DNA of 64,000 bases from Diospyros lotus (lineage: Eukaryota; Streptophyta; Magnoliopsida; Ericales; Ebenaceae): positions 10,984,616 through 11,048,615 of the forward strand of contig NC_068338.1 in assembly GCF_014633365.1 (NCBI RefSeq), read 5' to 3'. Positions 18,268-32,200 of the stretch are shown piece after piece. The notes below the pieces were generated by a model, which did not search any database, was not told the DNA's origin, and was given only the letters and a program-made list of their open reading frames with translations. Position 1 is the first letter of the stretch. Every line of letters begins with the position of its first letter. Position numbers and translations under genes: made by a program.

Positions 18268-20273
18268 TGTTGAGTTCTAACCTAGTCAAGAGGGGGGGGT
18301 GAATTGACACCTTTTAAAACTTCTAATGCAAAACTTATGCACGTATATATATGAGAAAACAAATTTAATACAAACCAAAATTGTAGTTGAGAGTACGGGA
18401 GCACTTAAATACTAGATGGATAATATGATATCCGCCAGCTGTGCTAGTATGTGCTTAGATCCAATACACTCTTCAAATTACAACTTGGTGAAAACATGTG
18501 ATTTGAATGCACACAATAACAAGACTTTAAATAAAGAATGATCAGTTAAAGCAAAACAGAATATAATACCAAAAACAAACAACTATAATCAAGCAAGAAT
18601 AAGTAAAGAGTGAAGAGAAAAAGAACACAACGATGTATAGTGGTTCGACCCTTATGGATTACATCCACTACCTAAGGATTTCCTTCCTTAGGATTTTCAA
18701 CCAAATCCACTATATGAAACTTTTGATACAACCACTGAAGCCTTCACTTGGCTTCACCACCACCAAACTATTTCTGGAGTCTCACACTCACTGGTTTGGA
18801 TTTTGTACGCTCTTTACAAGATACAAGAAGTGTAGAGAACTCTCTTAGTTTTCTCTCAAGAAGATACAGGAAAAGAAAGACTTAGAGAGAATGAAAATCT
18901 TGGCCAATGATGTAGAAAATAATATGGCTTCCAAAAGTTGTGCCAAAGCCTTCAAGAGATCCTTTTATATAGTGTTAGAGTTGGCTTTCCTTGATCAATC
19001 TCAGCCCTCCATGTGTCAAGTCTTCAAGCCAATCTTAGCCCTTCGTTTTGAATTTTTGATTTACCTTCCATAATCAGCTAACTTGATTGATCTTCAAGAC
19101 CTTTGACTTTTGGTAGATCTCCAATCAGCCTTGAATGAGAAAATCAATTCCAATAATGCATGGCTGATTTCAAGGATTAAAAATATCATCCAAACCCTTC
19201 ATAATTCTTGCAAAATCAAAATTAAATAACAAATGATCAATTCTGACTTCTAGTTGATCTTCAAACTCCTTTGATTGTGAAATTGGCCCCTTAGCTTCCA
19301 TAACAAGCATAGCTAATTTGAAATTTGAATTTAAACCTCCAAATGGTGTAAAATCCTTCCAAATATTCTCAAATAATGAAGAAAATTTGTCCAATAATGA
19401 AGATATCAATTATAACTTCAAAGGCCCTTAATTGATCAAGTTTCCATACTAAAAGTGTTGATAACAAGAAGAGAATCAATTTGTGTAGCTGAATATATGC
19501 AAGATATCCTTAGAATATTCTCCCATAATGAAGATATCAATTAGCTATAATGAGGATATCAATTAGTCATAATGAGTAGGATAATTGATTCCATGATTTG
19601 AGTAGAGGATCCTTTTAACGAAATAGAATCAGCAATAAAGGAAAGTAATATCAATCAAGGTTTAACTTTCAAACCTTAATTTCCTCCATTAATGTTGAAT
19701 AATAGGGCTGAATCTTCAACTTCTCCATTTGAATGCAATTCAAAAATTCTTCCATATTTAACTAAGTAAAGAAGCTTCTAAGAACCTTTAAATTTACTCC
19801 ATGATTCTCTTACTATATTTAGACCAACAAGAAGATGTAACCTTGATGAGTGAGCTCCACGTGGCTGCCATGTCATCAAAATGCCACATTAACAATGCCA
19901 TGTCGCCAAGTTACATATATGGCAACTCCATATATTGGACTACTCCAATCTCCTCAAAAACTTCCATATATATCTTTTGAACTTCCCATATATGAACAAG
20001 GATTCAATATATCTTCTAGACTTTCCATTCCAAGAAGAACTTTCCATTCATAGCTCAAATACTCAAATTTCTAGAAAGCTCTCTAAAAACTTGTTTCCAT
20101 ATATAATGAAATCTCTATATAAGTATAAGAAGTTTCCATATATAACCTGTGTCATGAAATCACTAAAGAATAGCTTTGTAAGCCTTATGAAGGCTTCATG
20201 CTTTGTTAGTACATAACATATAAATTCACATTCACACATGCCAATCATCAATCATCAAAATCTACACTCAACA
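18268..20273. mobile_element. 2.0-kb solo-LTR-like element with TGTTT duplication
   Basis: Termini TGTTGAG and CTCAACA form a short inverted repeat of TG...CA type. The flanks are TGTTT at 18263-18267 and 20274-20278, and joining them restores GAGTGTTTAA of the satellite. The 2006-bp interior has no protein domain, primer site or polypurine tract, so a solo LTR left by LTR-LTR recombination is the best reading; a non-autonomous element is possible. A G-run (AGAGGGGGGGGTG) lies near the left end and a TATA-like TTTTATATAG near 18961 suggests plus orientation. Short repeats containing AATGAAGATATCAATTA occur around 19374-19550. The family is unassigned. Confidence 0.82.
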
Positions 20274-23200
20274 TGTTTAACGTATGAAAATGTCGTCTTT
20301 CTACTTAATTTGGAATCATCATCATCAAATTACTACACTTGAAGATATCGTTGATTGAATCAAAATTGTCTCTTTCTTATTTAAAGTGTTCAACTATGTA
20401 CCCATGGCTAAAACTCAACATTACAACACTTTCAAAAATCAGAATTTTGAACTTTCTTGAGTGTATTTAATGTATCAAAATGTCGTCCTTCCCCTAAATT
20501 TGCAACCGTCATCATCAAATTACTACACTTGATGATATCGTTGATTGAATCAAAGTTGTCGCTTTTTTATTCAAAGTGTGCTACTATGGACCCATGGCAA
20601 AAATTCAACTTTTCAAAACCTCTAGAAATCAGAATCTAAACTTTCTTGAGTGTATTTAATGTATCAAAATGCCACCTTTCTCCTAAACTTGGAATCGTCA
20701 TCATCAAATTATTACACTTGAAGATATCGTTGATTGAATCAAAATTGTCTCTTTCTTGTTTAAAATGTTCTACTATGGACCCATGGAAAAAACTCAACTT
20801 TCCAAAACTTTCGAAAATCAGAATTTGAACTTTCTTAAGTGTATTTAATGTATCAAAATGTCGTCTTTCCCCTAAATTTGGAACCGTCATCGTCAAATTA
20901 GTACCCTTGAAGATATCGTTGATTGAATCAAGGTTATCTCTTTTTTATTGAAAGTGTTCAACTATGGACCCATTGCTAAAATTCAAGTTTTCAAAACACC
21001 CGAAAATCAGAATTTTAACTTTCATGAGTATATTTAGAGTATCAAAATGTTGTCTTTCCCCTAAATTTAGAACCATTATCATCAAATTAGTACACTTGAA
21101 GATATCGTTGATTGAATCAAAGTTGTCTCTTTTTTTTTTTCAAACTGTTCTACTATGGACCCATGGCAAAAACTTAATTTTTCAAAACTTCCAAATATCA
21201 GAATTTGAGCTTTCTCGAATTTATTCAATGTATCAAAATGCCGCCTTCCACCAAAACTTGGAATCGTCATCATCAAAATATTACACTTGAAGATATGGTT
21301 GATTGAATCAAAGTTGTCTCTTTGTTATTTAAAGTGTTCAACTATGGACCCATGGATAAAACACAACTTTTCAAAATATCCGAAAATCAGAATTTGATCT
21401 TTCTTGAGTGTATTTATTGTTATAAAATGTTTTCTTTCCATTAAATTTGGAATCACCATCATCAAATTAGTACACTTGAAGATATCATTGATTGAATCAA
21501 AGTTGTCTCTTTCTTGTTCAAAGTGTTATACTATGGACCCATGGCTAAAACTCAAATTCTCAAAACATTCGAATACAGAATTTCAACTTTCTTGAGTGTT
21601 TTTATTCTATAAAAATGTCGTCTTTCCCCTAAATTTGGAATCGTCATCATCAAATTACTACAGTTGAAATATCGTTTATTGAATCAAAGTTGTCTCTTTT
21701 TTATTTAAAGTGTTCTACTATGGACGCATGCTTAAAACTCAACTTTTCAAAACATCCCAAAATCAGAATTTGAACTTTCTTAAGTGTATTTAGAGTATCA
21801 AAATTTCGTCTTTCACAAAGATTTGGAATCGTCATCATCAAACTAATACACCTGAAGATATCATCGACTGAATTAAAGATGGTTATTTCATGTTTAAAGT
21901 GTTTTACTATGGACCCACGACTAAAACTCAAATTTTCAAAACTTCCAGAAAATAGAATTTAAACTTTCTTATGTGTGTAAAGTTTATCAAAATTACATCT
22001 ATCTCCTAAATTTGAAATCGTCTTCATGAAATTAGTACACTTGAACATATTGTTGATTGAATCAAAGTTGTCTCTTTTTTATTTAAAGTGTTCAACGATG
22101 GTCCCATGGCTAAAACTCAACTTTTCAAAATTTTTGAAATCAGAATTTGAAATTTCTTGTGTGTATTTAATGTATCAAAATTTCGCCTTTCCCCTAAATT
22201 TGGAACCGTCATCATCAACTTAATATACTTGAAGATATCATTGATTCAACCAAAGTTGTCTCTTTTTTATTGAAAGTGTTCTACTATGGACCCATAACAA
22301 AAAACTCAACTTTTCAAAACCTTCAAAAATCAGAATTTGAAATTTTTGAGTGTATTTAATATATCAATATGTCGCCTTTCCCCTAAACTTGGAATCTTCA
22401 TCATCAAATTATTACACATAAAGATATGGTTGATTGAATAAAAGTTGTCTCTTTTTTATTTAAAGTGTTCAACGATGGACCCACGGCTAAAACTCAACTT
22501 TAAAAACTTTCAAAAATCAGAATTTGAACTTTCTTGAGTGTATTTAATGTATCAAAATGTCGTCTTTCTCCTAAATTTGGAACTGTCATCATCACATTAG
22601 TACACTTGAAGATATCGTTGATTGAATCAAGGTTGTCACTTTTTTACTTAAAGTGTTCAACTATGGACACATTGCTAAAACCCATCTTTCCAAAAATCCC
22701 GGAAATTAGAATTTGAACTTTCATGAGTATATTTAGAGTATCAAAATGTCGTATTTCACCAAGATTTGGAATCGTCATCATGAAACTAGTACACTTGAAG
22801 ATATCGTTGATTGAATCAAATGTGTCTCTTTCTTGTTTAAAATGTTCTACTATGGACCCATGGCAAAAACTCAACCTTTCGAAACTTTCAAAAATCAGAA
22901 TTTGAACAATCTTGAGCATATTTAATGTATCAAAATGTTGTCTTTCCCCTAAATTTGGAACCGTTATCATCAAATTAGTACACTTGAAGATATCGTTGAT
23001 TGAATCAAAGTTGTCTATGCTTTTTTCAACCTGTTCTACAATGGACCCCTGGCAAAAACTCAATTTTTCAAAACTTCGAAATATCATAATTTGAGCTTTC
23101 TTGAATGTATTCAATGTATCAAAATGTCACCTTCCTCCTAAACTTGGAATCGTCATCATCAAATTATTACACTTGAAGATCTGGTTGATTGATTCAAAGT

Positions 23201-26200
23201 TGTCTCTTTTATATTTAAAGTGTTCAACTATGGACCCATGGCTAAAACTCAACTTTTCAAAATATCCGAAAATCAGAATTTGATCTTTCTTGAGTGTATT
23301 TATTGTTTTAAAATGTTTTCTTTCGCCTAAATTTGGAATCGTCATCATCAAATTAGTACACTTGAAGATATCATTGATTGTATCAAAGTTGTCTCTTTCT
23401 TGTTCAAAGTGTTCTACTATGGACCCATGGCTAAAACTCAAATTTTCAAAACTTTCGAAATTCAGAATTTGAACTTTCTTGAGTGTGTTTATTCTATCAA
23501 AATGTCATCTTTGCCCTAAATTTGGAATCGTCATCATCAAATTAGTATAGTTGAGATATCTTTGATTGAATCAAAGTTGTCTCATTTTTATTTAAAGTGT
23601 TCTACTATGGACGCATGCTTAAAACTCAACTTTTCAAAACACGAAAATCAGAATTTAAACTTTCTTAAGTGTATTTAGAGTATCAAAATGTCGTCTTTCA
23701 CAAAGATTTGGAATCGTCATCATCAAACTAATACACTTGAACATATCTTCGACTGAATCAAAGATGGCTATTTCATGTTTAATGGGTTCTATTATGGACC
23801 CACGGTTAAAACTCAACTTTCAAAACTTCCCGAAATTAGAATTTGAACTTTCATATGTGTGTAAAGTTTATCAAAATTACATCTATCTCCTAAATTTCAA
23901 ATCGTCTCCATGAAATTAGTACACTTGAAGATATTGTTGATTGAATCAAAGTTGTCTATTTTTTATTTAAAGTGTTCAACTATGGACCCATGGCTAAAAC
24001 TCAACTTTTCAAAACTTTCAAAAATAAAAATTTGAAAATTCTTGAGTTTATTTATTGTATCGAAATGTCATCTTACTGCTAAATTTGGAAACTTCATCAT
24101 CAAATTAGTACACTTGAAGATATCGTTGATTGAATCAAAGTTGTCTCTTTTTTATTCAAAGTTTTCTACTATGGACCCATGGCAAAAACACAACTTTTCA
24201 AAACTTCCAACAATCAGAATTTGAACTTTCTTGAATGTATTCAATGTATCAAAATGTCGCCTTTCTCCTAAACATAGGACCGTCATCATCAAATTATTAC
24301 ACTTGAAGATATGGTTGATTGATTCAAAGTTCTCTCTTTTTTATTTAAAGTGTTCAACTGTGGACCCATTGCTAAAACTCAACTTTACAAAACATCCGAA
24401 AATCAGAATTTGAACTTTCATGAGTGTATTTAATGTATTAAAATATTGTCTTTCCCCTAAATTTGGAATCGTCATCATCGAATTAGTACAATTGAACATA
24501 TCCTTGATTGAATCAAAGTTGTCTCTTTCTTGTTTAAAGTGTTCTACTATGGACCTATGGCTAAAACTCAACTTTTCAAAAAATTTTGAAAATCAGAATT
24601 TGAACTTTCTTGAATGTGTTTAATGTATGAAAATGTCATCATTCTACTTAATTTGGAATCATCATCATCAAATTAGTTCACTTGAAGATATCGTTGATTG
24701 AATCAAAGTTGTCTCATTTTTATTTAAAGTGTTCAACTATGTACCCATGGCTAAAACACAACTTTACAACACTTTCGAAAATTAGAATTTGAACTTTCTT
24801 GAGTGTATTTAATGTATCAAAATGTAGTCTTTCCCCTAAATTTGGAACCGTCATCATCAAATTAGTACACTTGATGATATCGTTGATTGAATGAAAGTTG
24901 TCGCTTTTTTATTCAAAGTGTGCTACTATGGACCCATGGCAAAATTCAACAATTCAAAACCTCTAGAAATCAGAATTTGAACTTTCTTGAGTGTATTTAA
25001 TGTATCAAAATGCCACCTTTCTTCTAAACTTGGAATCGTCATCATCAGATTATTACACTTAAAGATATCGTTGATTGAATCAAATTTGTCTCTTTCTTGT
25101 TTAAAATGTTCTACTATGGACCCATGGCAAAAAGGCAACTTTTCAAAACTTTCAAAAATTAGAATTTGAACTTTCTTGAGTGTATTTAATGTATCAAAAT
25201 GTCGCCTTTGTCCTAAATTTGGGATCGCCATCATCAAATTAGTACACTTGAAGATATCATTGATTGAATCAAGGTTGTCACTTTTTTACTTAAAGTGTTC
25301 AACTATGGACAGATTGCTAAAACTCATCTTTTCAAAAATCCCTAAAATTAGAATTTGAACTTTCATGAGTATATTTAGAGTATCAAAATGTCGTATTTCA
25401 CCAAGATTTGGAATTGTCATCATGAAATTAGTACACTTGAAGATATCGTTGATTGAATCAAAGGTGTCTCTTTCTTGTTTAAAATGTTCTACTATGGACC
25501 CATGGCAAAAACTCAACTTTTCGAACTTTCAAAAATCAGAATTTGAACAATCTTGAGCGTATTTAATGTATCAAAATGTTGTTTTTCCAGTAAATTTGGA
25601 ACCGTTATCATCAAATTAGTACACTTGAAGATATCATTGATTGAATCAAAGTTGTCTCTTTTTTTTTCAAATAGTTCTACAATGGACCCGTGGCAAAAAC
25701 TCAATTTTTCAAAACTTCGAAATATCATAATTTGAGCTTTCTTGAATGTATTCAATGTATCAAAATGTCACCTTCCTCCTAAACTTGGAATCGTCATCAT
25801 CAAATTATTACACTTGAAGATGTGGTTGATTGATTCAAAGTTGTCTCCTTTATATTTAAAGTGTTCAACTATGGACCCATGGCTAAAACTCAACTTTTCA
25901 AAATATCCGAAAATCAGAATTTGATCTGTCTTGAGTGTATTTATTGTTTTAAAATGTTTTCTTTCTCCTAAATTTGGATTCGTCATCATCAAATTAGTAC
26001 ACTTGAAGATATCATTGATTGAATCAAAGTTGTCTCTTTCTTGTTCAAAGTGTTCTACTATGGACCCATGGTTAAAACTCAAATTTTCAAAACTTTCGAA
26101 ATTCAGAATTTGAACTTTCCTGAGTGTATTTATTCTATCAAAATGTCGTCTTTCCCCTAAATTTGGAATCGTCATCATCAAATTAATACAGTTGAGATAT

Positions 26201-29200
26201 CGTTGATTGAATCAAAGTTGTCTCTTTTTTATTCAAAGTTTTCTACTATGGACCCATGGCAAAACCACAACTTTTCAAAACTTCCAACAATCAGAATTTG
26301 AACTTTCTTGAATGTATTCAATGTATCAAAATGTCCCCTTTCTCCTAAACTTAGGACCGTCATCATCAAATTATTACACTTGAAGATATGGTTGATTGAA
26401 TCAAAGTTCTCTCTTTTTTATTTAAAGTGTTCAACTGTGGACCCATTGCTAAAACTCAACTTTTTAAAACATCCGAAAATCAGAATTTGAACTTTCATGA
26501 GTATATTTAATGTATTAAAATGTTGTCTTTCCCCTAAATTTGGAATCGTCATCATCGAATTAGTACAATTGAAGATATCCTTGATTTAATCAAAGTTGTC
26601 TCTTTCTTGTTTAAAGTGTTTTACTATGGACCTATGGCTAAAACTCAACTTTTCAAAATTTTTGAAAATCAGAATTTGAACTTTCTTGAAAGTGTTTAAT
26701 GTATGAAAATGTCGTCATTTTACTTAATTTGGAATCATCATCATCAAATTAGTTCCCTTGAAGATATAATTGGTTGAATCAAAGTTGTCTCATTTTTATT
26801 TAAAGTGTTCAACTATGTACCCATGGCTAAAACACAACTTTACAACACTTTCGAAAATTAGAATTTGAACTTTCTTGAGTTTATTTAATGTATCAAAATG
26901 TAGTCTTTCTCCTAAATTTGGAACCGTCATCATCAAACTAGTACACTTGATGATATCGTTGATTGAATGAAAGTTGTCGCTTTTTTATTCAAAGTGTGCT
27001 ACTATGGACCCATGGCAAAATTCAACAATTCAAAACCTCTAGAAATCAGAATTTGAACTTTCTTGAGTGTATTTAATGTATCAAAATGCCACCTTTCTTC
27101 TAAACTTGGAATTGTCATCATCAAATTATTACACTTGAAGATATCGTTGATTGAATCAAATTTGTCTCTTTCTTGTTTAAAATGTTCTACTATGGACCCA
27201 TGGCAAAAAGGCAACTTTTCAAAACTTTCAAAAATTAGAATTTGAACTTTCTTGAGTGTATTTAATGTATCAAAACGTCGTCTTTGTCCTAAATTTCGGA
27301 TCGCCAACATCAAATTAGTACACTTGAAGATATCATTGATTGAATCAAGGTTGTCACTTTTTTACTTAAAGTGTTCAACTATGGACACATTGCTAAAAGT
27401 TATCTTTTCAAAAATCCCTAAAATTAGAATTTGAACTTTCATGAGTATATTTAGAGTATCAAAATGTCGTATTTCACCAAGATTTGGAATCGTCATCATG
27501 AACTTAGTACACTTGAAGATATCGTTGATTGAATCAAAGGTGTCTTTTTCTTGTTTAAAATGTTCTACTATGGACCCATGGCAAAAACTCAACTTTTCAA
27601 ACTTTCAAAAATCAGAATTTGAACAATCTTGAGCGTATTTAATGTATCAAAATGTTGTTTTTCCCGTAAATTTGGAACCGTTATCATCAAATTAGTACAC
27701 TTGAAGATATCGTTGATTGAATCAAAGTTGTCTCTTCTTTTTTCAAACTGTTCTACAATGAACCCGTGGCAAAAACTCAATTTTCAAAAATTCGAAATAT
27801 CATAATTTGAGCTTTCTTGAATGTATTCAATGTATCAAAATGTCGCCTTCCACCAAAACTTGGAATCTTCATCATCAAATTATTACACTTGAAGATGTGG
27901 TTGATTGATTCAAAGTTATCTCCTTTATATTTAAAGTGTTCAACTATGGACCCATGGCTAAAACTCAACTTTTCAAAATATCCGAAAATCAGAATTTGAT
28001 CTGTCTTGAGTGTATTTATTGTTTTAAAATGTGTTCTTTCTCCTAAATTTGGAATCGTCATCATCAAATTAGTACACTTGAAGATATCATTGATTGAATC
28101 AAAGTTGTCTCTTTCTTGTTCAAAGTGTTCTACTATGGACCCATGGCTAAAACTCAAATTTTCAAAACTTTCGAAATTCAGAATTTGAACTTTCCTGAGT
28201 GTATTTATTCTATCAAAATGTCGTCTTTCCCCTAAATTTGGAATCGTCATCATCAAATTAATACAGTTGAGATATCGTTGATTGAATCAAAGTTGTCCCT
28301 TTTTTATATAAAGTGTTCTACTATGGACGCATGCATAAAACTCAACTTTTCAAAACATCCGAAAATCAGAATTTAAACTTTCTTAAGTGTATTTAGAGTA
28401 TCAAAATGTCATCTTTCACAAAGATTTGGAATCGTCATCATCAAACTAATACACTTGAAGATATCATCGACTGAATCAAAGATGGCTATTTCATGTTTAA
28501 TGTGTTCTACTATGGACCCACAGCTAAAACTCAACTTTCAAAACTTCCCGAAATTACAATTTGAACTTTCATATGTGTGTAAAGTGCATCAAAATTACAT
28601 CTATCTCCTAAATTTGAAATCATCTCCACAAAATTAGTACACTTGAAGATATTGTTGATTGAATCAAAGTTGTCTATTTTTTATTTAAAGTGTTCAACTA
28701 TGGACCCATGGCTAATACTCAACTTTTCAAAACTTTCGAAAATCAAAATTTGAAATTTCTTGAGTTTATTTAATGTATCAAAATGTCATCTTTCCGCTAA
28801 ATTTGGAAACTTCATCATCAAATTAGTACACTTGAAGATATCGTTGTTTGAATCAAAGTTGTCTCTTTTTTATTCAAAGTTTTCTACTATGGACCCATGG
28901 CAAAAACACAACTTTTCAAAACTTCCAACAATCAGAATTTGAACTTTATTGAATGTATTCAATGTATCAAAATGTCGCCTTTCTCCTAAACTTAGAATCG
29001 TCATCACCAAATTATTAGACTTGAAGATATGGTTGATTGAATCAAAGTTGTCTCTTTTTTATTTAAAGTGTTCAACTGTGGACCCATTGCTAAAACTCAA
29101 CTTTTCAAAACATCCGAAAATCAGAATTTAAACTTTCATGAGTGTATTTAATGTATTAAAATGTTGTCTTTCCCCTAAATTTGGAATCGTCATCATCGAA

Positions 29201-32200
29201 TTAGTACAATTGAAGATATCGTTGATTGAATCAATGTTGTGTCTTTCTTGTTTAAAGTGTTCTACTATGGACCTATGGCTAAAACTCAAATTTTCAAAAT
29301 TTTTGAAAATCAGAATTTGAACTTTCTTGAGTGTGTTTAATGTATCAAAATGTCGTCTTTCTACTTAATTTGGAATCATCATCATCAAATTAGTACACTT
29401 GAAGATATCGTTGATTGAATCAATGTTGTCTCTTTTTTATTTAAAGTGTTCAAATATGTACCCATGGCTAAAACACAACTTTACAACACTTTCAAAAATT
29501 AGAATTTGAACTTTCTTGAGTGTATTTAATATATCAAAAATGTAGTCTTTCCCCTAAATTTGGAACCGTCATCATCAAATTAGTACACTTGATGATATCG
29601 TTGATTGAATCAAAGTTGTCACTTTTTTATTCAAAGTGTGCTACTATGGACCCATGGAAAAAATTCAATAATTCAAAACCTCCAGAAATCAGAATTTGAA
29701 CTTTCTTGAGTGTATTTAATGTATCAAAATGCCACCTTTCTTCTAAACTTGGAATCGTCATCATCAGATTATTACACTTGAAGATATCGTTGATTGAATC
29801 AAAGTTGTCTCTTTCTTGTTTAAAATGTTCTACTATGGACCCATGACAAAAACTCAAGTTTTCAAAACTCTCGAAATTCAGAATTTGAACTTTCTTGAGT
29901 GTATTTAATGTATCAAAATGTTGTCTTTGTCCTAAATTAGGGATCGCCATCATCAAATTAGTACACTTGAAGATATCGTTGATTGAATCAAAGTTGTCTC
30001 TTTTTTATTTAAAGTGTTCAACTATGTACCTACGGCTAAAACTCAACTTTTCAAAATATCCAAAAATCAGAATTTGAACTTTCATGATTATATTTAGAGT
30101 GTAAAAATGTTATCTTTGACCAAGATTTGGAATCGTCATCATCAAACTAGTACACTTGAAGAAATCTTTGTTTGAATCAAAGTTCGCGCTTTCGTGTTTA
30201 AAATGTTCTACTATGGGCCCATGGCAAAAACTCAACTTTCCAAAACTATCGAAATTCAGAATTTGAACTTTCTTGAGTGTATTTAATGTATCAAAATGTC
30301 GTCTATCCCCTAAATTTGGATCCGTCATCGTCCAATTAGTACACTTGAAGATATCGTTGATTGAATCAAGGTTCTCTTTTTTATTTAAAGTTTTCAACTA
30401 TGGACCCATTGCTAAAACTCAATTTTTCAAAACACCCGAAAATTAGAATTCGAACTTTCATGAGTATATTTAGAGTATAAAAATGTCGTATTTCACCAAG
30501 ATTTGGAATCGTAATCAACAAACTAGTACACTTGAAGATATCATTGATTGAATGAAACTTGTCTCTTTCTTGTTTAAAATGTTCTACTATGGACCCAAGG
30601 CAAAAACTTAACTTTTCAAAACTTTTGAAAATCAGAATTTGAACTTTCCTTAGTGTATTTAATGTATTAAAATGTCATCTTTCCCCTAAGTTTGGAACCG
30701 TTATCATCAAATTAGTACACTTGAAGATATCATTGATTGAATCAAAGTTGCCACTTTTTTTTTTCAAACTGTTCTACTATGGACTCATGGCAAAAACTCA
30801 ATTTTCCAAACTTCCAAATATCATAATTTAAGCTTTCTTGAATGTATTCAATGTATGCAAATGTCGCCTTCCTCCTAAACTTGGAATCGTCATCATCAAA
30901 TTAATACACTTGAAGATATGGTTGATTGAATCAAAGTTGTCTCTTTTTTATTTAAAGTGTTCAACTATGGACCCATGGTTAAAACTCAACTTTTCAAAAT
31001 ATCCAAAAATCAGAATTTGATCTTTCTTGAGTGTATTTATTGTTTTAAAATGTTTTCTTTCCCCTAAATTTGGAATCATCATCATCAAATTAGTACAATT
31101 GAAGATATCACTAATTGAATCAAAGTTGTCTCTTTCTTGTTCAAAGTGTTCTACTATGAACGCATGCTTAAAACTCAACTTTTCAAAACATCTCAAAATC
31201 AGAATTTGAACTTTCTTAAGTGTATTTAGAGTATCAAAATGTCGTCTTTCACAAAGTTTTGGAATCGTCATTATCAAACTAATACAGTTGAAGATATCAT
31301 CGACTGAATCAAAGATGGCTATTTCATGTTTAATGTGTTCTACTATGGACCCACGGGTAAAACTCAAGTTTTCAAAACTTTCAAAATCAGAATTTGAAAT
31401 TTCTTGAGTGTATTTAATGTATCAAAATGTCATCTTTCCCGTAAATTTGGAACTGTCATCGTCACATTAGTACACTTGAAGATATCGTTGATTGAATCAA
31501 GGTTGTCTCTTGTTTACTTAAAGTGTTCAACTATGGACCCATTGCTAAAACTCATATTTTAAAAAATCTCAAAAATCAGAATTTGAACTTTCATGAGTAT
31601 ATTTAGAGTATCAAAATGTCGTATTTCACCAAGATTTGGAATCATCATCATGAAACTAGTACACTTGAAGATATCATTGATTGAATCAAAGGTGTCTCTT
31701 TCTTGTTTAAAATGTTCTACTATGGACCCATGGCAAAAACTCAACTTTTTGAAACTTTCAAAAATCAGAATTTGAACAATCTTGAGCGTATTTAATGTAT
31801 CAAAATGTTGTCTTTTCTCTAAATTTGGAACCGTTATCATCAAATTAGTACACTTGAAGATATCGTTGATTGAATCAAAGTTGTCTCTTTTTTTTTCAAA
31901 CTGTTCTACAAAGGACCCGTGGCAAAAACTCAATTTTTCAAAACTTGGAAATATCATAATTTGAGCTTTCTTGAATGTATTCAATGTATCAAAATTTCAC
32001 CTTCCTCCTAAACTTGGAATCGTCATCATCAAATTATTACAATTGAAGATGTGGTTGATTGATTCAAAGTTGTCTCCTTTATATTTAAAGTGTTCAACTA
32101 TGGACCCATGGCTAAAACTCAACTTTTCAAAATATCCGAAAATCAGAATTTGATCTGTCTTGAGTGTATTTATTGTTTTAAAATGTTTTCTCTCTCCTAA

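Noticed and set aside
27777..28256. Minus-strand 159-codon open frame in the satellite
   Set aside because: It crosses several monomers and exists only because these monomers lack the usual TAA; similar frames appear wherever that variant is present.
22534..29320. Dozens of 60-codon plus-strand open frames starting MSVFNVSKC-like
   Set aside because: They are one per satellite monomer, each spanning the repeat from the same ATG to the same TGA; no domain, and variation looks like ordinary satellite drift.
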